A stretch of DNA of 64,000 nt from Paraphaeosphaeria minitans (taxonomy: Eukaryota; Ascomycota; Dothideomycetes; Pleosporales; Didymosphaeriaceae), in the NCBI GenBank assembly GCA_015832175.1, contig WJXW01000001.1, positions 4,836,001 through 4,900,000 of the forward strand. Direction: 5' to 3'. The notes under the pieces were generated by a model. It ran no database searches and had not been told where the DNA came from. It worked only from the letters and a program-made list of their open reading frames with translations. A program made the position numbers and the translations under genes. Position 1 is the first letter of the stretch; every line of letters starts with the position of its first letter. Shown piece by piece: positions 24,144 to 34,520 of this stretch.

Positions 24144-25933
24144 TGCCGGTCGATGCTCTCAGATATCAATTGGCACCCAGGAAGCTCGCAGAAGATGGGA
24201 GGGAAGACACAACGAGCGGGGGCGCTGGAGAATCAAAGTATGCGGTGCATGCGAGGTTATATATAACATGGCACCGGTCGTGCAGCTACCCCTACCTTCT
24301 CCCAGGGAAACAGGCCCAGCCACCCGTCCTGCGGCCTTCTAGAATGCGGTTTGCAATTACCCGAGCCGCGATGCTCATCGTGGGTGGTGGTTCAACCCCA
24401 GGGCTGGGTGGCAGATCAACGCGGATGAATCCAGGTACAAGCAGAATGATATTCGATGGACTCAGGCCGATGCCTAGATGCTAGACCGAAAAGACGATGC
24501 AGTGGCGAGCTCGGTGCGGAGACGAGGGCAGCCATGACGGGGCGGTCATGCATTGGCGCTGCACATTCATATGGATCATGTGGAATTGATGGGAATGTTA
24601 CACGATTGCATGCGGCGCGGTCGTAGTTACGGCCGTCGTGCTGCGGGTTCAAACAGAACTCGAGGTCTGAACGCACACCACGCCGACTACCTACGCTTAG
24701 CTGGCCAAGGCGAACATAGGTATATGTACCCCGCATGACCGCGGAGGAGGCAAAGACGTTGCTCCGGCCGCCCGCAACGACTATGGGGCGGTGAGGTTAG
24801 ACTCGGGGAGAAGAGCCGTACCGAGACGTCTGAATAGGCTAAATTGAGTCGTTGCGCTGCGCTTCATGATTTGAAGCCGACGGTGCTGCTGCTCGAGCTG
24901 ACCACTTGTTTCTGCGTTGACCCTGTGGCGTGTAACTTGGTAGTGTGTTTTCTCTTTGGAAGGGTGTGTAAGAGATTGCGTGCCGTGTGTAATTTGCATG
25001 GGGCGCATTGTGAGGGCGGCGGCGAGATTTCAGTTATAAACTCAAACCCTCTTGTTTTTGTCGAATTCGAGCAGCGACTGTTATGTCGAATAATGGGTGA
25101 AAGTTTGAATGTTCAAGAGCGAGGATATCATTTGCCTGCGGAACACATTTGCAAATGGTAGGACGAAGACCAAGTCGATGGACAAACCGAAATGTCTCTG
25201 ACGACAAAGTACCATAATATCGCTCAACAAGGTGGGTATTCTTCCAGTCCAGCCAAGTTCATTCTTTGAGCTCTGTCCCACGTAGCTGGATCCATCTCTC
25301 TCTCTCTTCACTAAGTCAACGAAACCTACCAAGTCTCGAACTCTAGCACGATGAGACAAGCAATATCGCCACGAGACACAGTACATTGATGCGAGACGTC
25401 GAATCACCACTTCGCTGGAATCCAGACCCCCAGCACCTCCCACCATCACCGGTACCTGATCTATCCGCACTCCACCATGCCGGCTATCCACCCCTACCAC
25501 ATCACCACTCCCCGCTCCAGAACCGCCCATCTCTACTAAAAACTCGCCCTAGCCTCTCTCCAAAACGCGCTCGATGACTCATGTTAGGTCTACGGCGCTT
25601 GCCTCGCAGACGTGCAGCACATCCCAGAGTACAGGCGTAACTCGTCCTACTAGGAAGGTCACTGCCGAGGTTTGGATGCTCAGCTGCGATGGGGGGAACG
25701 GGGCTTGGATTGGAACCGTACGCCAAGGTCTGCCACGTGGGGATGTTGGCGTTGGGATATGAGGAGTATGTTTCGCAGGGCGGAGACTGGGTACGCTATT
25801 TTACATGTGTCTTGTTTAGGGTTGTTGGTACGACTAAGACGGCCTTAGGTAGATGTAAAGCTGCACACCACCAGCCTTGCTGAAATACATGTCTAAATGC
25901 GCTGCTCACATCAATGAAAATTGTGCCTAGAAC
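24144..25933. other. Intergenic upstream of the xylanase
   Basis: About 1.8 kb separates the xylanase start from the 3' end of the ferric-reductase gene. Apart from the promoter words listed for the xylanase I see no gene, repeat or RNA. A GTTCAAAC word near 24650 is not flanked by a tRNA-like stem. Confidence 0.55.
24255..24843 (-). promoter_or_regulatory. Xylanase promoter: TATA box, GCCAAG and GGCTAAA words
   Basis: A TATATA-containing palindrome (TTATATATAA, 24257-24266) lies about 115 bp upstream of the xylanase start codon. GCCAAGG (24704-24710) matches a PacC site about 560 bp upstream. GGCTAAA (24837-24843), the XlnR-type core, lies about 695 bp upstream. Both words read on the plus strand. 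Such short words are weak evidence alone; they matter because genes for both factor families lie in this window. Confidence 0.4.
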
Positions 25934-27792
25934 CTACCACCCAAACGTCTCCTCATGCCAGTACACCTCCACTCCCTGCCTAACCCACTGCTCCACGCTC
26001 TCCCGCAACTTGCCCGTCAGCCGCTTCGGCCCGCACGTCACCACCGCCACCCTCACCCCCCGGCTAAACACCTCGTCCACGATGGCGGGGATCTTCGGCC
26101 GGCCCATCTGGAGCACCATGCCCGCGCGCGGCTTCTTCATTTCTTCCTCCATGGAGAGCAGTTGGTCGTCCTCCGCGAGCTCGATCTCCTCGACATTGTC
26201 GCCGAGCGGGAGTGCGGACGCAGCGCCGCGCGTTACGAAGACTTCGATGGCGGTGGGGGTTGTGAGCGCGAGACTATCTGCAGCGCCGTCGTCTCCGGCG
26301 TCTGATTCCGCGTCACCGTCTTCGTGGGCGGGCGTCGCAACAATGCCGCCGGACGATGAAGAAAGCGCCCACTGCGTATCCGCTAGCCTCTGCACCGCCC
26401 AGAGAAAGCGGACCTGCGGCTGGCCGGCATGTTTGGGGTCGCGGAACTCGACGATACTTCTGTAGACCGGAAGAATGAAAGTCGCGCCTATGCCGCCGGC
26501 GACCAGCAGTATCTTATCGTAGGATGCGAAATCCGGTAGGTGGGACGAGGCGCCGTAAGGCCCTTCGAGTGCGAGGGGGATGCTGGGTGCGTCGCCGCCT
26601 TCTTTGGTGAGAGACTTTGCTAATTCGGACATCTTTCTGGTGTTGCCTCCGAGCGTCTTGGCCACGAGCAGGAGCTCCTTGTCCTTGACCGGTATTGAGG
26701 CGATACTGAAGGGGTTTGTCTTGTTGCGTAGGGTGAACTGGTCGGACAGCGATGCTGAGTAGTGCTTCCCGGTGGGTAGGGAGAGGTATACGTGCTGGCC
26801 CGGGCGCCATGAGAGTGTTGACGAGAGGCTTGTTAGAGGGATGCGAATCTGGATGAGGTTTGTACCTGGAAGGACAGAAATTGTGCCAGTATAAACCTTG
26901 TGTGCAATGAAGCGAGAGAGAAGATGGAGAGCATTGACGATGACCACCTCCCACACGTAAGGCCGGATGTGGTGTACGTGCAGGTACAGTGGTATAACCA
27001 GTATATTTGCGATACTGACGTGACTAATGTAGAACACACGGTAGTTCCAGCGCCGTATCAGGGAAAGTGCAGTGGTGCTGATGGCGGTGAAAAGAGTGAT
27101 GCTAATGAGTCCGAAGATTACATCCGGCATTTTAATGCGCTTGGCAAGCACATTCATTTGAAAGAAGAGGTTGAGATAGCACGCAGCGTGCAAGGAGAAC
27201 AGCAAGAAGACGATGCGGCCAAGAATCTGATGAGACGACTTTAGTTGTTCATGAGAGAGGCGCGTGAGGAGTTGTAATGGTGAGTAGGGCGTGCGCATCG
27301 CAAGCAGGTAGTGTAGAGGCAATTGGGATGCGCCGATCGCGCCAAAACTTTTGGTGAGGTGGACGTAATCTGACGAAGTTTAGTCATTTGCAATGTTGAT
27401 GCAGAATAGGGTGAAGGCTTACTGTTCCCGGCCGGAGCGCTTGACAGATACAGCAGCCAGAGTGTCCAGAGCCCACCTCCGATCCACTCGGCTCTTGTGC
27501 CCCATCCGTTGATAACATCTGCTTTCGCCCACCATGCGAGGCGATTCCATGCTTGTGTTGATGTTCGCAACCACGTCCATTGCCCTTCCAGTCTCTTATT
27601 GAACGAAGGCGATCGCGGGCGCTCATACTCCAATCCCTTGTTTGCGAGCCATGAGAGCAAAAAGCCGAGCTGAAAGGCAGCGAACACAACCAGAATGGAC
27701 CATTGCGCGACAAGAGGATACCAGTCAAGCATAACTCTCATTGCGTGTTTCTCGTCATCGCTCAGGGACCATATCTTGTAGCCGAAAACCAT
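25934..27792 (-). CDS. Ferric reductase / NADPH oxidase family flavocytochrome
   Basis: Two exons (27423-27792 and 25934-27369) give 601 residues. The protein should pass electrons from NADPH through FAD and two b hemes across a membrane, reducing metal ions or oxygen. Two early hydrophobic helices precede the ferric-reductase domain, which has bis-heme His pairs H170/H184 and H240/H254, each spaced by 14 residues. The FAD domain follows (WRPGQHVYLSLP, NPFSIASIP), then the NADPH-binding domain (LEGPYGASSHL, LLVAGGIGATFILPVYRSI, VVTCGPKRL) and the usual aromatic C-terminus (HEETFGW). A roughly 90-residue acidic insertion (DGDAESDAGDDGAADS and on) sits within the NADPH domain. No signal peptide is obvious. 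It could serve as a surface iron/copper reductase (FRE) or an Aim14/Yno1-like oxidase; sequence alone does not decide. Confidence 0.9.
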
Positions 27793-28331
27793 GGCGGCGG
27801 GGCTCGCACTCTGCGCTTAATATATCGGACGAAGCTTGTTTTCTCCTCTCTATGCGTGACTACGGGTCATACAAACGCGGCAACAGTCGTGAAAATCGGG
27901 TGTCAAGACTCAACGGGCGACTGTACGTCCTCCTGGCGACGGCACATGGGACTAGAGATGACAGGTTGTGTAAAGCAACGAAGGATTGTTGGCGCGGACG
28001 TGAAGCTGCTTCTTCGTGGCTGGACTCGATAGCAAACGGTGATTGGCCAGCCAGTGCGAAATTTCAGTCCTGCATTGCGCCTTTGTACAAACTGGCAGGT
28101 CAATAGGCGGCCTTCAGACCCGTTGGGGGCTGTCATCAAAGAGCCAACACTCTGGGACGCATCGAGTCGGCAGGTGGTGCTAGACCTAAAGTAGGTTAGT
28201 GGACACCGGGGCGTGCTTGCCCCGCGTCCTGCATGGACCCTGTCTTTGGCTGAGTGTCAAGCATCTGAGATGCTTGAATCATTCCTGCCCATCGCATCTG
28301 TTCGTATAGATCTCGTATATATCGTGCAGTG
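27793..28331. other. Divergent promoter region
   Basis: The 0.54-kb spacer lies between the divergent reductase and nucleoside hydrolase genes. A TATATA word (28316-28321) lies just before the hydrolase start codon. Nothing else stands out. Confidence 0.5.
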
Positions 28332-29631
28332 ATGTCTGCGCCAAAAGTTCCGCTCTGGTTGGATTGTGTGTGTAAACGCTCTGCTTCCCATGTTACGCGT
28401 GCAATACTGACCAGTACCTACAGGATCCAGGACACGATGTACCAACCCCGCACTGTGTCGCATACTTGCTCATCTAAGTCTCTGATAGGATGCGTACGCC
28501 CTCCTCCTCGCCTGTCACGATCCTCGCGTTGACCTCCTCGGAGTGAGCACTGTCCACGGCAATGCATCGCTTGACCAGACCACACTCAATGCGCGGGCAA
28601 CACTAGAAGCGATAGGAAAGCGCGACGTCAAGGTCTACATAGGTGCTCACAAGCCCATCAAACGGGTTTCTGTGTCCGCCGCCGACATCCATGGTAAAAA
28701 TAGCACCACAGACCAGGCAACGCCCGTGAACTGACACGGAGCAGGCGAATCTGGCTTGGATGGCGTTACGCTTCTCCCTGAGCCGGTGCAACCACCCGCG
28801 ACCGATATCGACACTCTTGAGGCCATGTACAAGGCTTTGATAGCGACACCACCCAATACAGCATGGCTCGTGTCGACGGGCACCCTGACAAACATCAGCT
28901 TGCTGTTCCAGAAGTACGATGACCTGGCCGGCCACATCAAAGGCCTCAGCATCATGGGCGGTGCGGTCGGCGGCGGCTTCACTGATGCGCCCATGGGAAA
29001 GACAAAGCTCGAGGGCGTACGCTTCGGCAACTGGACTCCCTACGCCGAGTTCAACATCTACGTCGACCCCGAGGCGTCCCACATCGTCTTCTCGCACCCG
29101 GTCCTCAGATCAAAGACCACCCTCATCCCGCTCGACCTAACCCACCAGGTCTTAGGCACCAAGGACGTCCAGTACACGCTCCTGTATGGCTCCGACGCGC
29201 CGCTGGACCCCGCTGCAGCAGATACGTCCCACACGCCTTCTCGCGTGCGTGCGTTGTTCAAGCAGATCATGGTGTTCTTCGCCAGCACCTATGCTGAGGT
29301 ATTCTCAATCACCGAAGGCCCGCCACTGCACGACCCACTCGCTGTGTCTGCGGCAATTTACCCCGAGATATTCGACGATAAGGACGGCGAGCGATTTCAG
29401 GTAGACATCGTGACCGAGGGTATCCATTCCGAGAACGCAGAAGAGGTAGGCGAGCTTGGCAGGACAAAGGTGCAAAAGTTGCCGCCTGGGGAAGGCGGCT
29501 GCAGGATTCCCCGGGGAGTCGATTTGGCCAAGTTCTGGGCGAGCGTTGAGAACTGTCTGAAGGAGGCGGATGCCGCTAGTCCCATGCCGCCGATTAGTCG
29601 GGAAGAATTGGTGAAGCTCGGCGTGATATAG
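28332..29631 (+). CDS. Inosine-uridine-type nucleoside hydrolase
   Basis: Four exons (28332-28367, 28424-28438, 28489-28693, 28745-29631) give 380 residues. The family cleaves ribonucleosides to base and ribose using a calcium-bound water in purine/pyrimidine salvage. The calcium motif D11-x-D13-P-G-x-D17-D18-A is assembled from three exons: LWLDC, a 15-nt micro-exon DPGHD, and DAYALLLACHDP. The next exon continues LLGVSTVHGNASLDQTTLNA. Exon 4 has TGTLTNISLL, IMGGAV, AEFNIYVDPEAS (ribose-binding Asn) and LHDPLAVSAAIYP (the last calcium/His-Asp motif). Removing all three introns keeps one frame to the stop. No signal peptide, so probably cytosolic. The only odd feature is the exon layout; the product looks functional. 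Confidence 0.93.
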
Positions 29632-29944
29632 ACCTGAGCGTGTTAAATAGAATCTTGGGTACAGCCGGATTTAGGTACCTCGTTACTGTACGCGATGCAC
29701 TCCAATTCCACAGTTTTGGCGCCAAGATGGAAAACATACGACTAGGAACCTGTTTTCGGCATAGAAGGACAGGGACATGTCCATATACACGCACTCTGTT
29801 ACCATGTCCTCGAAAATCCACTGCACTGCATGCATTCCAAGAATCAACTAACACCTGCGGTAAGACTTGACCACACACAGATAGTGATGCTTCAATAAAA
29901 TCATAAAGAACCTCAGCGATTCAGACGAGAACTCTTGCGCCTGA

Positions 29945-30250
29945 CAAATAGAACACACAACCTTCGATGCTGAATCAGAAGTGTGTATCTACGGTGGCGT
30001 TGACAAGGCGCATGCGGTAGGATGTGTCGGAGGTGAAGAACACGTTGTAGCGGAAGCCGCCCTCATCATATGTGTTAGTGCCATTGACCAAGCCGGATCT
30101 GAACATGGATCCTCGACGGTGCCTATCGGCGAGAAGACCGCCATTGGCGACAGCGGTGAAAGGAGTCGTCCATTGCTGACGAACAGCTTGGGTACGGGGC
30201 CGAGTACGACTCCTCGAGGACTGTAGTGCAGTTGGATTGGACCGCATGCA
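29945..30250 (-). pseudogene. Laccase-like multicopper oxidase fragment
   Basis: The minus strand encodes about 50 residues typical of the second cupredoxin domain of fungal laccases: GLVNGTNTYD, then RYNVFFTSDTSYRMRLVNATVDTHF. In intact enzymes a residue and then FSI follow DTHF; here a TGA stop (29978-29980) follows DTHF, and the next codons do read Phe-Ser-Ile before the match decays. The stop is consistent with CGA to TGA. None of the copper-binding His motifs lies in the fragment, and I find no other laccase exon nearby. It is a dead remnant, not a short gene. Confidence 0.7.
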
Positions 30251-30319
30251 GTCTTGAGAATGCGCATCTCCTTCGATATAAGTTCTTCGCCTCTTTCTCC
30301 CGTCGAACTCAAGTGTACA

Positions 30320-30898
30320 TTCGCTCCCTGCCTTTTCATTCCATCATATCTTTCGCCAAGCTTTCTCTGCTCTGCACCCTGCCATTGATTGCTTTGGGTG
30401 CGAAGGCAGCGCTTGATGAAATTGGTCTCTTCGGATACGGCCAGAGGTTTGGAGGTTTCCCGTTGCTCTATGTTGATGGTGAGGACCATCCTCATTGGAA
30501 GGCAATACATCTCACAATCCGCAGGGTATGCATACTTGGATGAACTGGTGTCTTCGAACAGCTCAAATCCTGACGTCGTGACCTGTAAGTATGCTGCCGT
30601 CACTGTTATCTTGATCAAGAAGCTGACTTACTTATCAATCAATCCGAGCGGCTCTGGCACTTCGCAGAGCTGGATCAGCAATCCCAACACGACTCTCACA
30701 AACTACACTGTGTCGTAGTCAGATGTGACCTTCGCCTTCCCCACGGATTCGTCCTGCGACAAGCGCGTCAGGTTCCTCACTAACCAGACGTCCGGTTTGT
30801 GTGTCGTCACCACCGACTTTGACTTCTACGGTTCCACCGCCTTTGTGATTGAGTATGGCAAGCTGGGGAGCCCGTGGTTTGCTCTTCAGGTCAGCTAG
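30320..30898 (+). pseudogene. Broken gene for a small secreted-type fungal protein
   Basis: A signal-peptide-like segment (FAKLSLLCTLPLIALGAKA) leads into DEIGLFGYGQRFGGFPLLYVDG. Removal of a clean 46-nt intron (30479-30524, donor GTGAGG, acceptor CGCAG) joins this to YAYLDELVSSNSS. A second GTAAGT donor follows near 30585 but has no acceptor that keeps frame. The same frame then reads SGSGTSQSWISNPNTTLTNY, meets an in-frame TAG (30716-30718), and continues VTFAFPTDSSCDKRVRFL, TSGLCVVTTDFDFYG and AFVIEYGKLGSPWFAL to a stop at 30896. No ATG sits where the signal peptide should begin. The GLFGYG and FPLLYVDGYAY pattern resembles a family of secreted fungal proteins of unknown function. The TAG is consistent with a C-to-T change. 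Confidence 0.5.
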
Positions 30899-31156
30899 CG
30901 TGTGCATGCTCTGCACTGGAACGATTCCAGCCCTGTCCAGGTGCCAGTTATCCTGAGGAGCAACCCACATCCAATCCGCAGGATATACCAGGCATTTCGT
31001 CAAACTAAATCCGGAATGGGTGCTTCTAGAACCTCGGTGGGTTGCATCCATATATGTTGAGATCCGTTCGTGTACGTAGTTGATTGAGATTGTTAGTACG
31101 AGTTGATTTTGGTGGGCAGAGCTTGTGCATCAATGCGCCATCACACACTTATCTGC

Positions 31157-31270
31157 AAACTCATATCTGATTGCGTGAAGACGGTTAGGGCTTTGGCAGG
31201 GTCCTAGGGCGTGAAACTCATATCTGATTGCGTGAAGACGGTTAGGGCTTTGGCAGGGTCCTAGGGCGTG
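31157..31270. repeat. Perfect 57-bp tandem duplication
   Basis: Bases 31157-31213 are repeated exactly at 31214-31270 (units begin AAACTCATATCTG and end CCTAGGGCGTG). With no differences, it should be recent. It lies outside any gene, between the relics and RPS12. Confidence 0.95.
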
Positions 31271-31796
31271 TGGTCCCTGAAGCTATATGGACACATGACT
31301 AGGTGATAATGCTTGGCGACGTTATCTTGGCTAGGTTTGGCGGGAGTCTGCAGTGGTGCTTGCGTCTTCCAGACCACGATGCCCATCATAGAGTGTTTGG
31401 CGACAAGGTATCCTCGGGTGGGGGGAAACAACACGCGTCGCAAACCAAGTGGGCGCGATCGGCAAAGACATATCGTGGATGGACTACCAGACTGGACCGG
31501 TTCAACAGAAACGACGCGCGTTCAATTGCGAAAAAGGGCGATAAATCCTGACCGATCTCGTGGAGAATCGTGATCGGCGGCGCACCGGGCGTGATGCATG
31601 ACTGCAAGGCTTCCGGTTCGCGATTTCGGGGTGGTTGGCCATGACCTCAGCTTCGGGTTCCCAAGCGAAGAATTTGCAAAGCATGGGACACGCTCCTTTT
31701 CTCGTGGAAAGATGCAGGCATGCCAAGTCAAGTTTCTGAACGAAATGCTGAGCGGAAGACGTTGGAGACGTCGGGCCATCGGAGGCCGCTAGAGCG

Positions 31797-31804
31797 TCAC
31801 GTGA
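31797..31804. promoter_or_regulatory. TCACGTGA palindrome upstream of RPS12
   Basis: A perfect TCACGTGA palindrome lies about 130 bp before the RPS12 start codon. This is the core recognised by bHLH factors such as Cbf1 in yeasts. TCACGTG also lies upstream of the genes starting at 14691 and 44530. Confidence 0.4.
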
Positions 31805-31932
31805 TATAGCCTCTCGCTAACGCGGAAAGCCCCGCGCACTGTACATTGAATTTCGCACCAAACTTTCGAACTTCCTCGTCACCAACACCAACCCGCAATC
31901 TTCGAGGAAAGCCGACAGATTCAGCCATCATC

Positions 31933-32501
31933 ATGGTACGCCCGCTCCTTGCGCAATTGCCGCTCCACACTCTCCACAGCGTCCACTAACCCGTCACAGT
32001 CGGACGGAGAAGACAACCAGTCCGTCGTCGCCGCCGAGGAGGTCGAGGTATCCGCCGATGCCTCCGCCGGAAAGGGCCAGATGTCCGTCCTTGAGGCTCT
32101 CAAGGGCGTTCTGAAGCTCGCTCTCATCCACGACGGCCTTGCCCGCGGTCTCCGCGAGGCTTCCAAGGCCCTCGACCGTCGCCAGGCGCACATGTGCGTC
32201 CTGAACGAGGCCTGCGAGGAGGAGGCGTACAAGAAGCTCGTCGTTGCGCTCTGCTCCGAGCACAAGATCCCGCTTATCAAGGTCCCCGATGGCAAGCAGC
32301 TCGGCGAGTGGGCCGGTCTCTGTACGTGATAATCTTGACAAGTTATTGGGGCATGCAAGGTCTAATAAAACAACAGGCCAGATCGACCGCGAAGGCAACC
32401 CCCGCAAGGTCGTCAACTGCTCTTGCGTTGTCGTCCGCGACTGGGGTGAGGAGTCCCAGGAGCGCAGCATCCTTCTCAACTACTTCCAGACCGAGCAGTA
32501 G
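31933..32501 (+). CDS. RPS12: 40S ribosomal protein S12 (eS12)
   Basis: Three exons give 149 residues: 31933-31935 (the ATG alone), 32000-32321 and 32377-32501. The product belongs to the L7Ae/L30e RNA-binding fold and sits on the beak of the small subunit. Exon 2 starts SDGEDNQ and carries [50 protein letters not shown] and [19 protein letters not shown]. Exon 3 completes [23 protein letters not shown] and ends in NYFQTEQ. The single-codon first exon is required: without intron 31936-31999 the frame has no start codon before the conserved region. Such start-codon exons are common in ribosomal protein genes. The second intron (32322-32376) splits the TGC codon of GLC. Confidence 0.96.
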
Positions 32502-32870
32502 ACGTATCCTTCATGACTTCGTATCTCACGTCTTCGACAATTCTTTTTCGGTTCAGTTTACGCTACGACTAGAATGGCTTGGAGTACGGCAGGATGGATC
32601 GGATTTGCCTGGGACAATATGTGGGATTGAGTTACGAACGGATCGTTCACGATGCATGGATTTAGACAACGGCTTCAATGCCCGCTTTGAAAATGAAAGG
32701 ATGTACGCCTCACATGTTCCATGTTGTGCTAAGCCTTGTGCTGCGTTGCCTTCATTCCCTGATCAGCTGAGTTTAATCAAGATACACGACCAGATCCCAT
32801 TTTCGTTCTTAACTATCAACGACTGGAGTGCAATACGTTCGTTACACACTTATAAAAATACGCGCGAGAG
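32502..32870. other. Intergenic
   Basis: The RPS12 3' flank; no feature seen. Confidence 0.5.
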
Positions 32871-33828
32871 ATGCCTGCGTCAGCTAGCCAAGACTACGCT
32901 GGCAATCACCCCGCCTCAACGCATTACTACCAACGTTCATACATGCGCTATCTCACCCAAGACCCAAGCACCGCCGGAAACGCAATTACCATGATGTCCA
33001 TACTGCCTCTCAATCACCCTCGGTCATTGGCACGGAGACGACGAATCGCTCAGAAACGTCTCAAGTCACAGGCAAGAGCTATTCCACGAAGACTGTGAAC
33101 AGTGTCAGCACGCAAGCACCGATAGCACGTACGTAGAGAGACTGGGAGAGCAGTGGAAGGACTACAGCGCATACTAGAATGCCGCTTTTAGACGACACAA
33201 GCCGCGCGATCTGTTCAGCGCCTCAGTCATCAATCTCAGCGAGCCCAAAAACCGTCTCTTCATTCTCCCCCAGCGAGCTATGTTTATTCCCCACGACCCC
33301 AAACACATCCGCGGCTTCTACAACGGAGATAGCGAGACCTTCAAAACACAGTCCATCCACGACAGCAGCGGCAAACTGGCTGGCCATCTCCTCCTCGCTT
33401 CGTACCAGCCGGACATCCCATCGGCAGCAGAACTCTCCTCCCTGGCCGCAGGCTCCAGACCTCCTAACTAAATGAACCACCACGCCTTTTTCAACGAGAA
33501 AGCATACTGGTCCAGCGGCGAGTACGGCTGTCCCTGCCACAGTTCCCTAGCACGCGCAAGCCCAGGCTATGATGCACGGGTCCAGCGCATCTCCGAATGC
33601 CGCTGCCGCCACCCCTCTTTCACTTGCCCCCTCCCCGACCAGGCCGAACTAGACGCCGAGTACGCGCAAGGGGCGTACAAAGCGCAGTACCAGCTCGATA
33701 TGCAAGCCACTTGGAGACATTATGCGGGGGTGAGCTACTACGATGCCGAGGGGGTGTTTGATGCATGTCAGGCACGATGTATCCGATGTGCACGTTATGC
33801 TGGTTGCGCCGAGCATCGGGAGAGGTAA
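32871..33828 (+). pseudogene. Broken gene of unknown family
   Basis: A plausible start (MPASASQDYAGNHP, then YYQRSYMRYLTQDPSTAGNA) runs out of frame at about 32987. One extra A in the short A-run there would restore the frame, which then reads YHDVHTASQSPSVIGTETTNRSE. A possible intron follows (weak donor GTAGAG near 33132, acceptor TTTTAG near 33190), then RHKPRDLFSASVINLSEPKN, MFIPHDPKHIRGFYNGD and HLLLASYQPDIPS. TAA at 33469-33471 interrupts, and the same frame continues FFNEKAYWSSGEYGCPCHSS to a Cys-rich end (ACQARCIRCARYAGCAEH) at 33828. I do not recognise the family. Either this is a decayed gene, or the shift is an assembly error and two shorter proteins are made. Confidence 0.4.
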
Positions 33829-34520
33829 GAGCATTGGGGTGTATCAGAAACTGGGGCTGGGCGTTGTTTATTTGAGGAGGTGGATGAGAGGCTGGGCCGG
33901 TAATTGGGAGTGTGGTGATGGAGTGAGGGGCGGGAGGCACAATGGCATAGAAGTACTGAGGGCGGCTCCGGTGCAAGGCAAGGTTGCGTGCCACGCAGTC
34001 TCCAGGCGTTTAGTGTCCATGAACAACATTGGATCTTGGTAAAGGATAGTATCGGTGGTAGGTGTAGGTACTGATGTAGACTTAGATTGGGACATGGCAC
34101 GAAGTTATCGAGACCACGGCACGGGGAAGCATCGAGGACGCGAAGTGATTGGTCAAGCTGTGTTTATTCTTTTTGCATTGGGGTGTTCCGAAAGTACACA
34201 GCACAAAAGACTCCGTAACTGCCCTCGGTGATCATTGACACATGACACTTGAAAGTTTTTGTACCCACTCGCCCATCCGAATGCAAAGGAATTTGATTTT
34301 GGTCGCCTGGTTCCTACTCCGATCCGCTGACACACGACCAACCACACTACTTACGCTTTCATGTTCATGGGGAAGATGAAATGGAAGCAGTGTGCAAGAA
34401 GGCAGCACGGACGTGGGAGACGAATCGTTTCGTGATACCAGCGCGCTCATCCATCAGTCCGCCCCGCTCGCATGCACGCGATAGAAAAAAACTCGTAATC
34501 CGATCGTAAAAGGGAAATAT
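33829..34520. other. Intergenic between convergent units
   Basis: The spacer separates the broken gene and RPS3, which converge. No feature seen. Confidence 0.5.

Larger units (their letters stand above)
29632..31932. other. Spacer with gene relics
   Basis: The region between the nucleoside hydrolase and RPS12 holds no intact gene. It contains a laccase relic (minus strand), a broken secreted-protein gene (plus strand) and a perfect 57-bp duplication, each listed separately. From 31271 to 31796 I see nothing but short spurious frames. Confidence 0.6.

Noticed and set aside
24630..24670. tRNA gene (GTTCAAAC box)
   Set aside because: No matching T-stem, no upstream A box and no acceptor stem at the right distance.
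30226..30478. Frameshift in the broken secreted-protein gene
   Set aside because: The apparent shift disappears once a normal 46-nt intron (30479-30524) is removed; the later TAG and missing start remain.
31185..31250. Telomere-like repeat (GTTAGGGC)
   Set aside because: Only one hexamer per 57-bp unit; it is part of an ordinary duplication.
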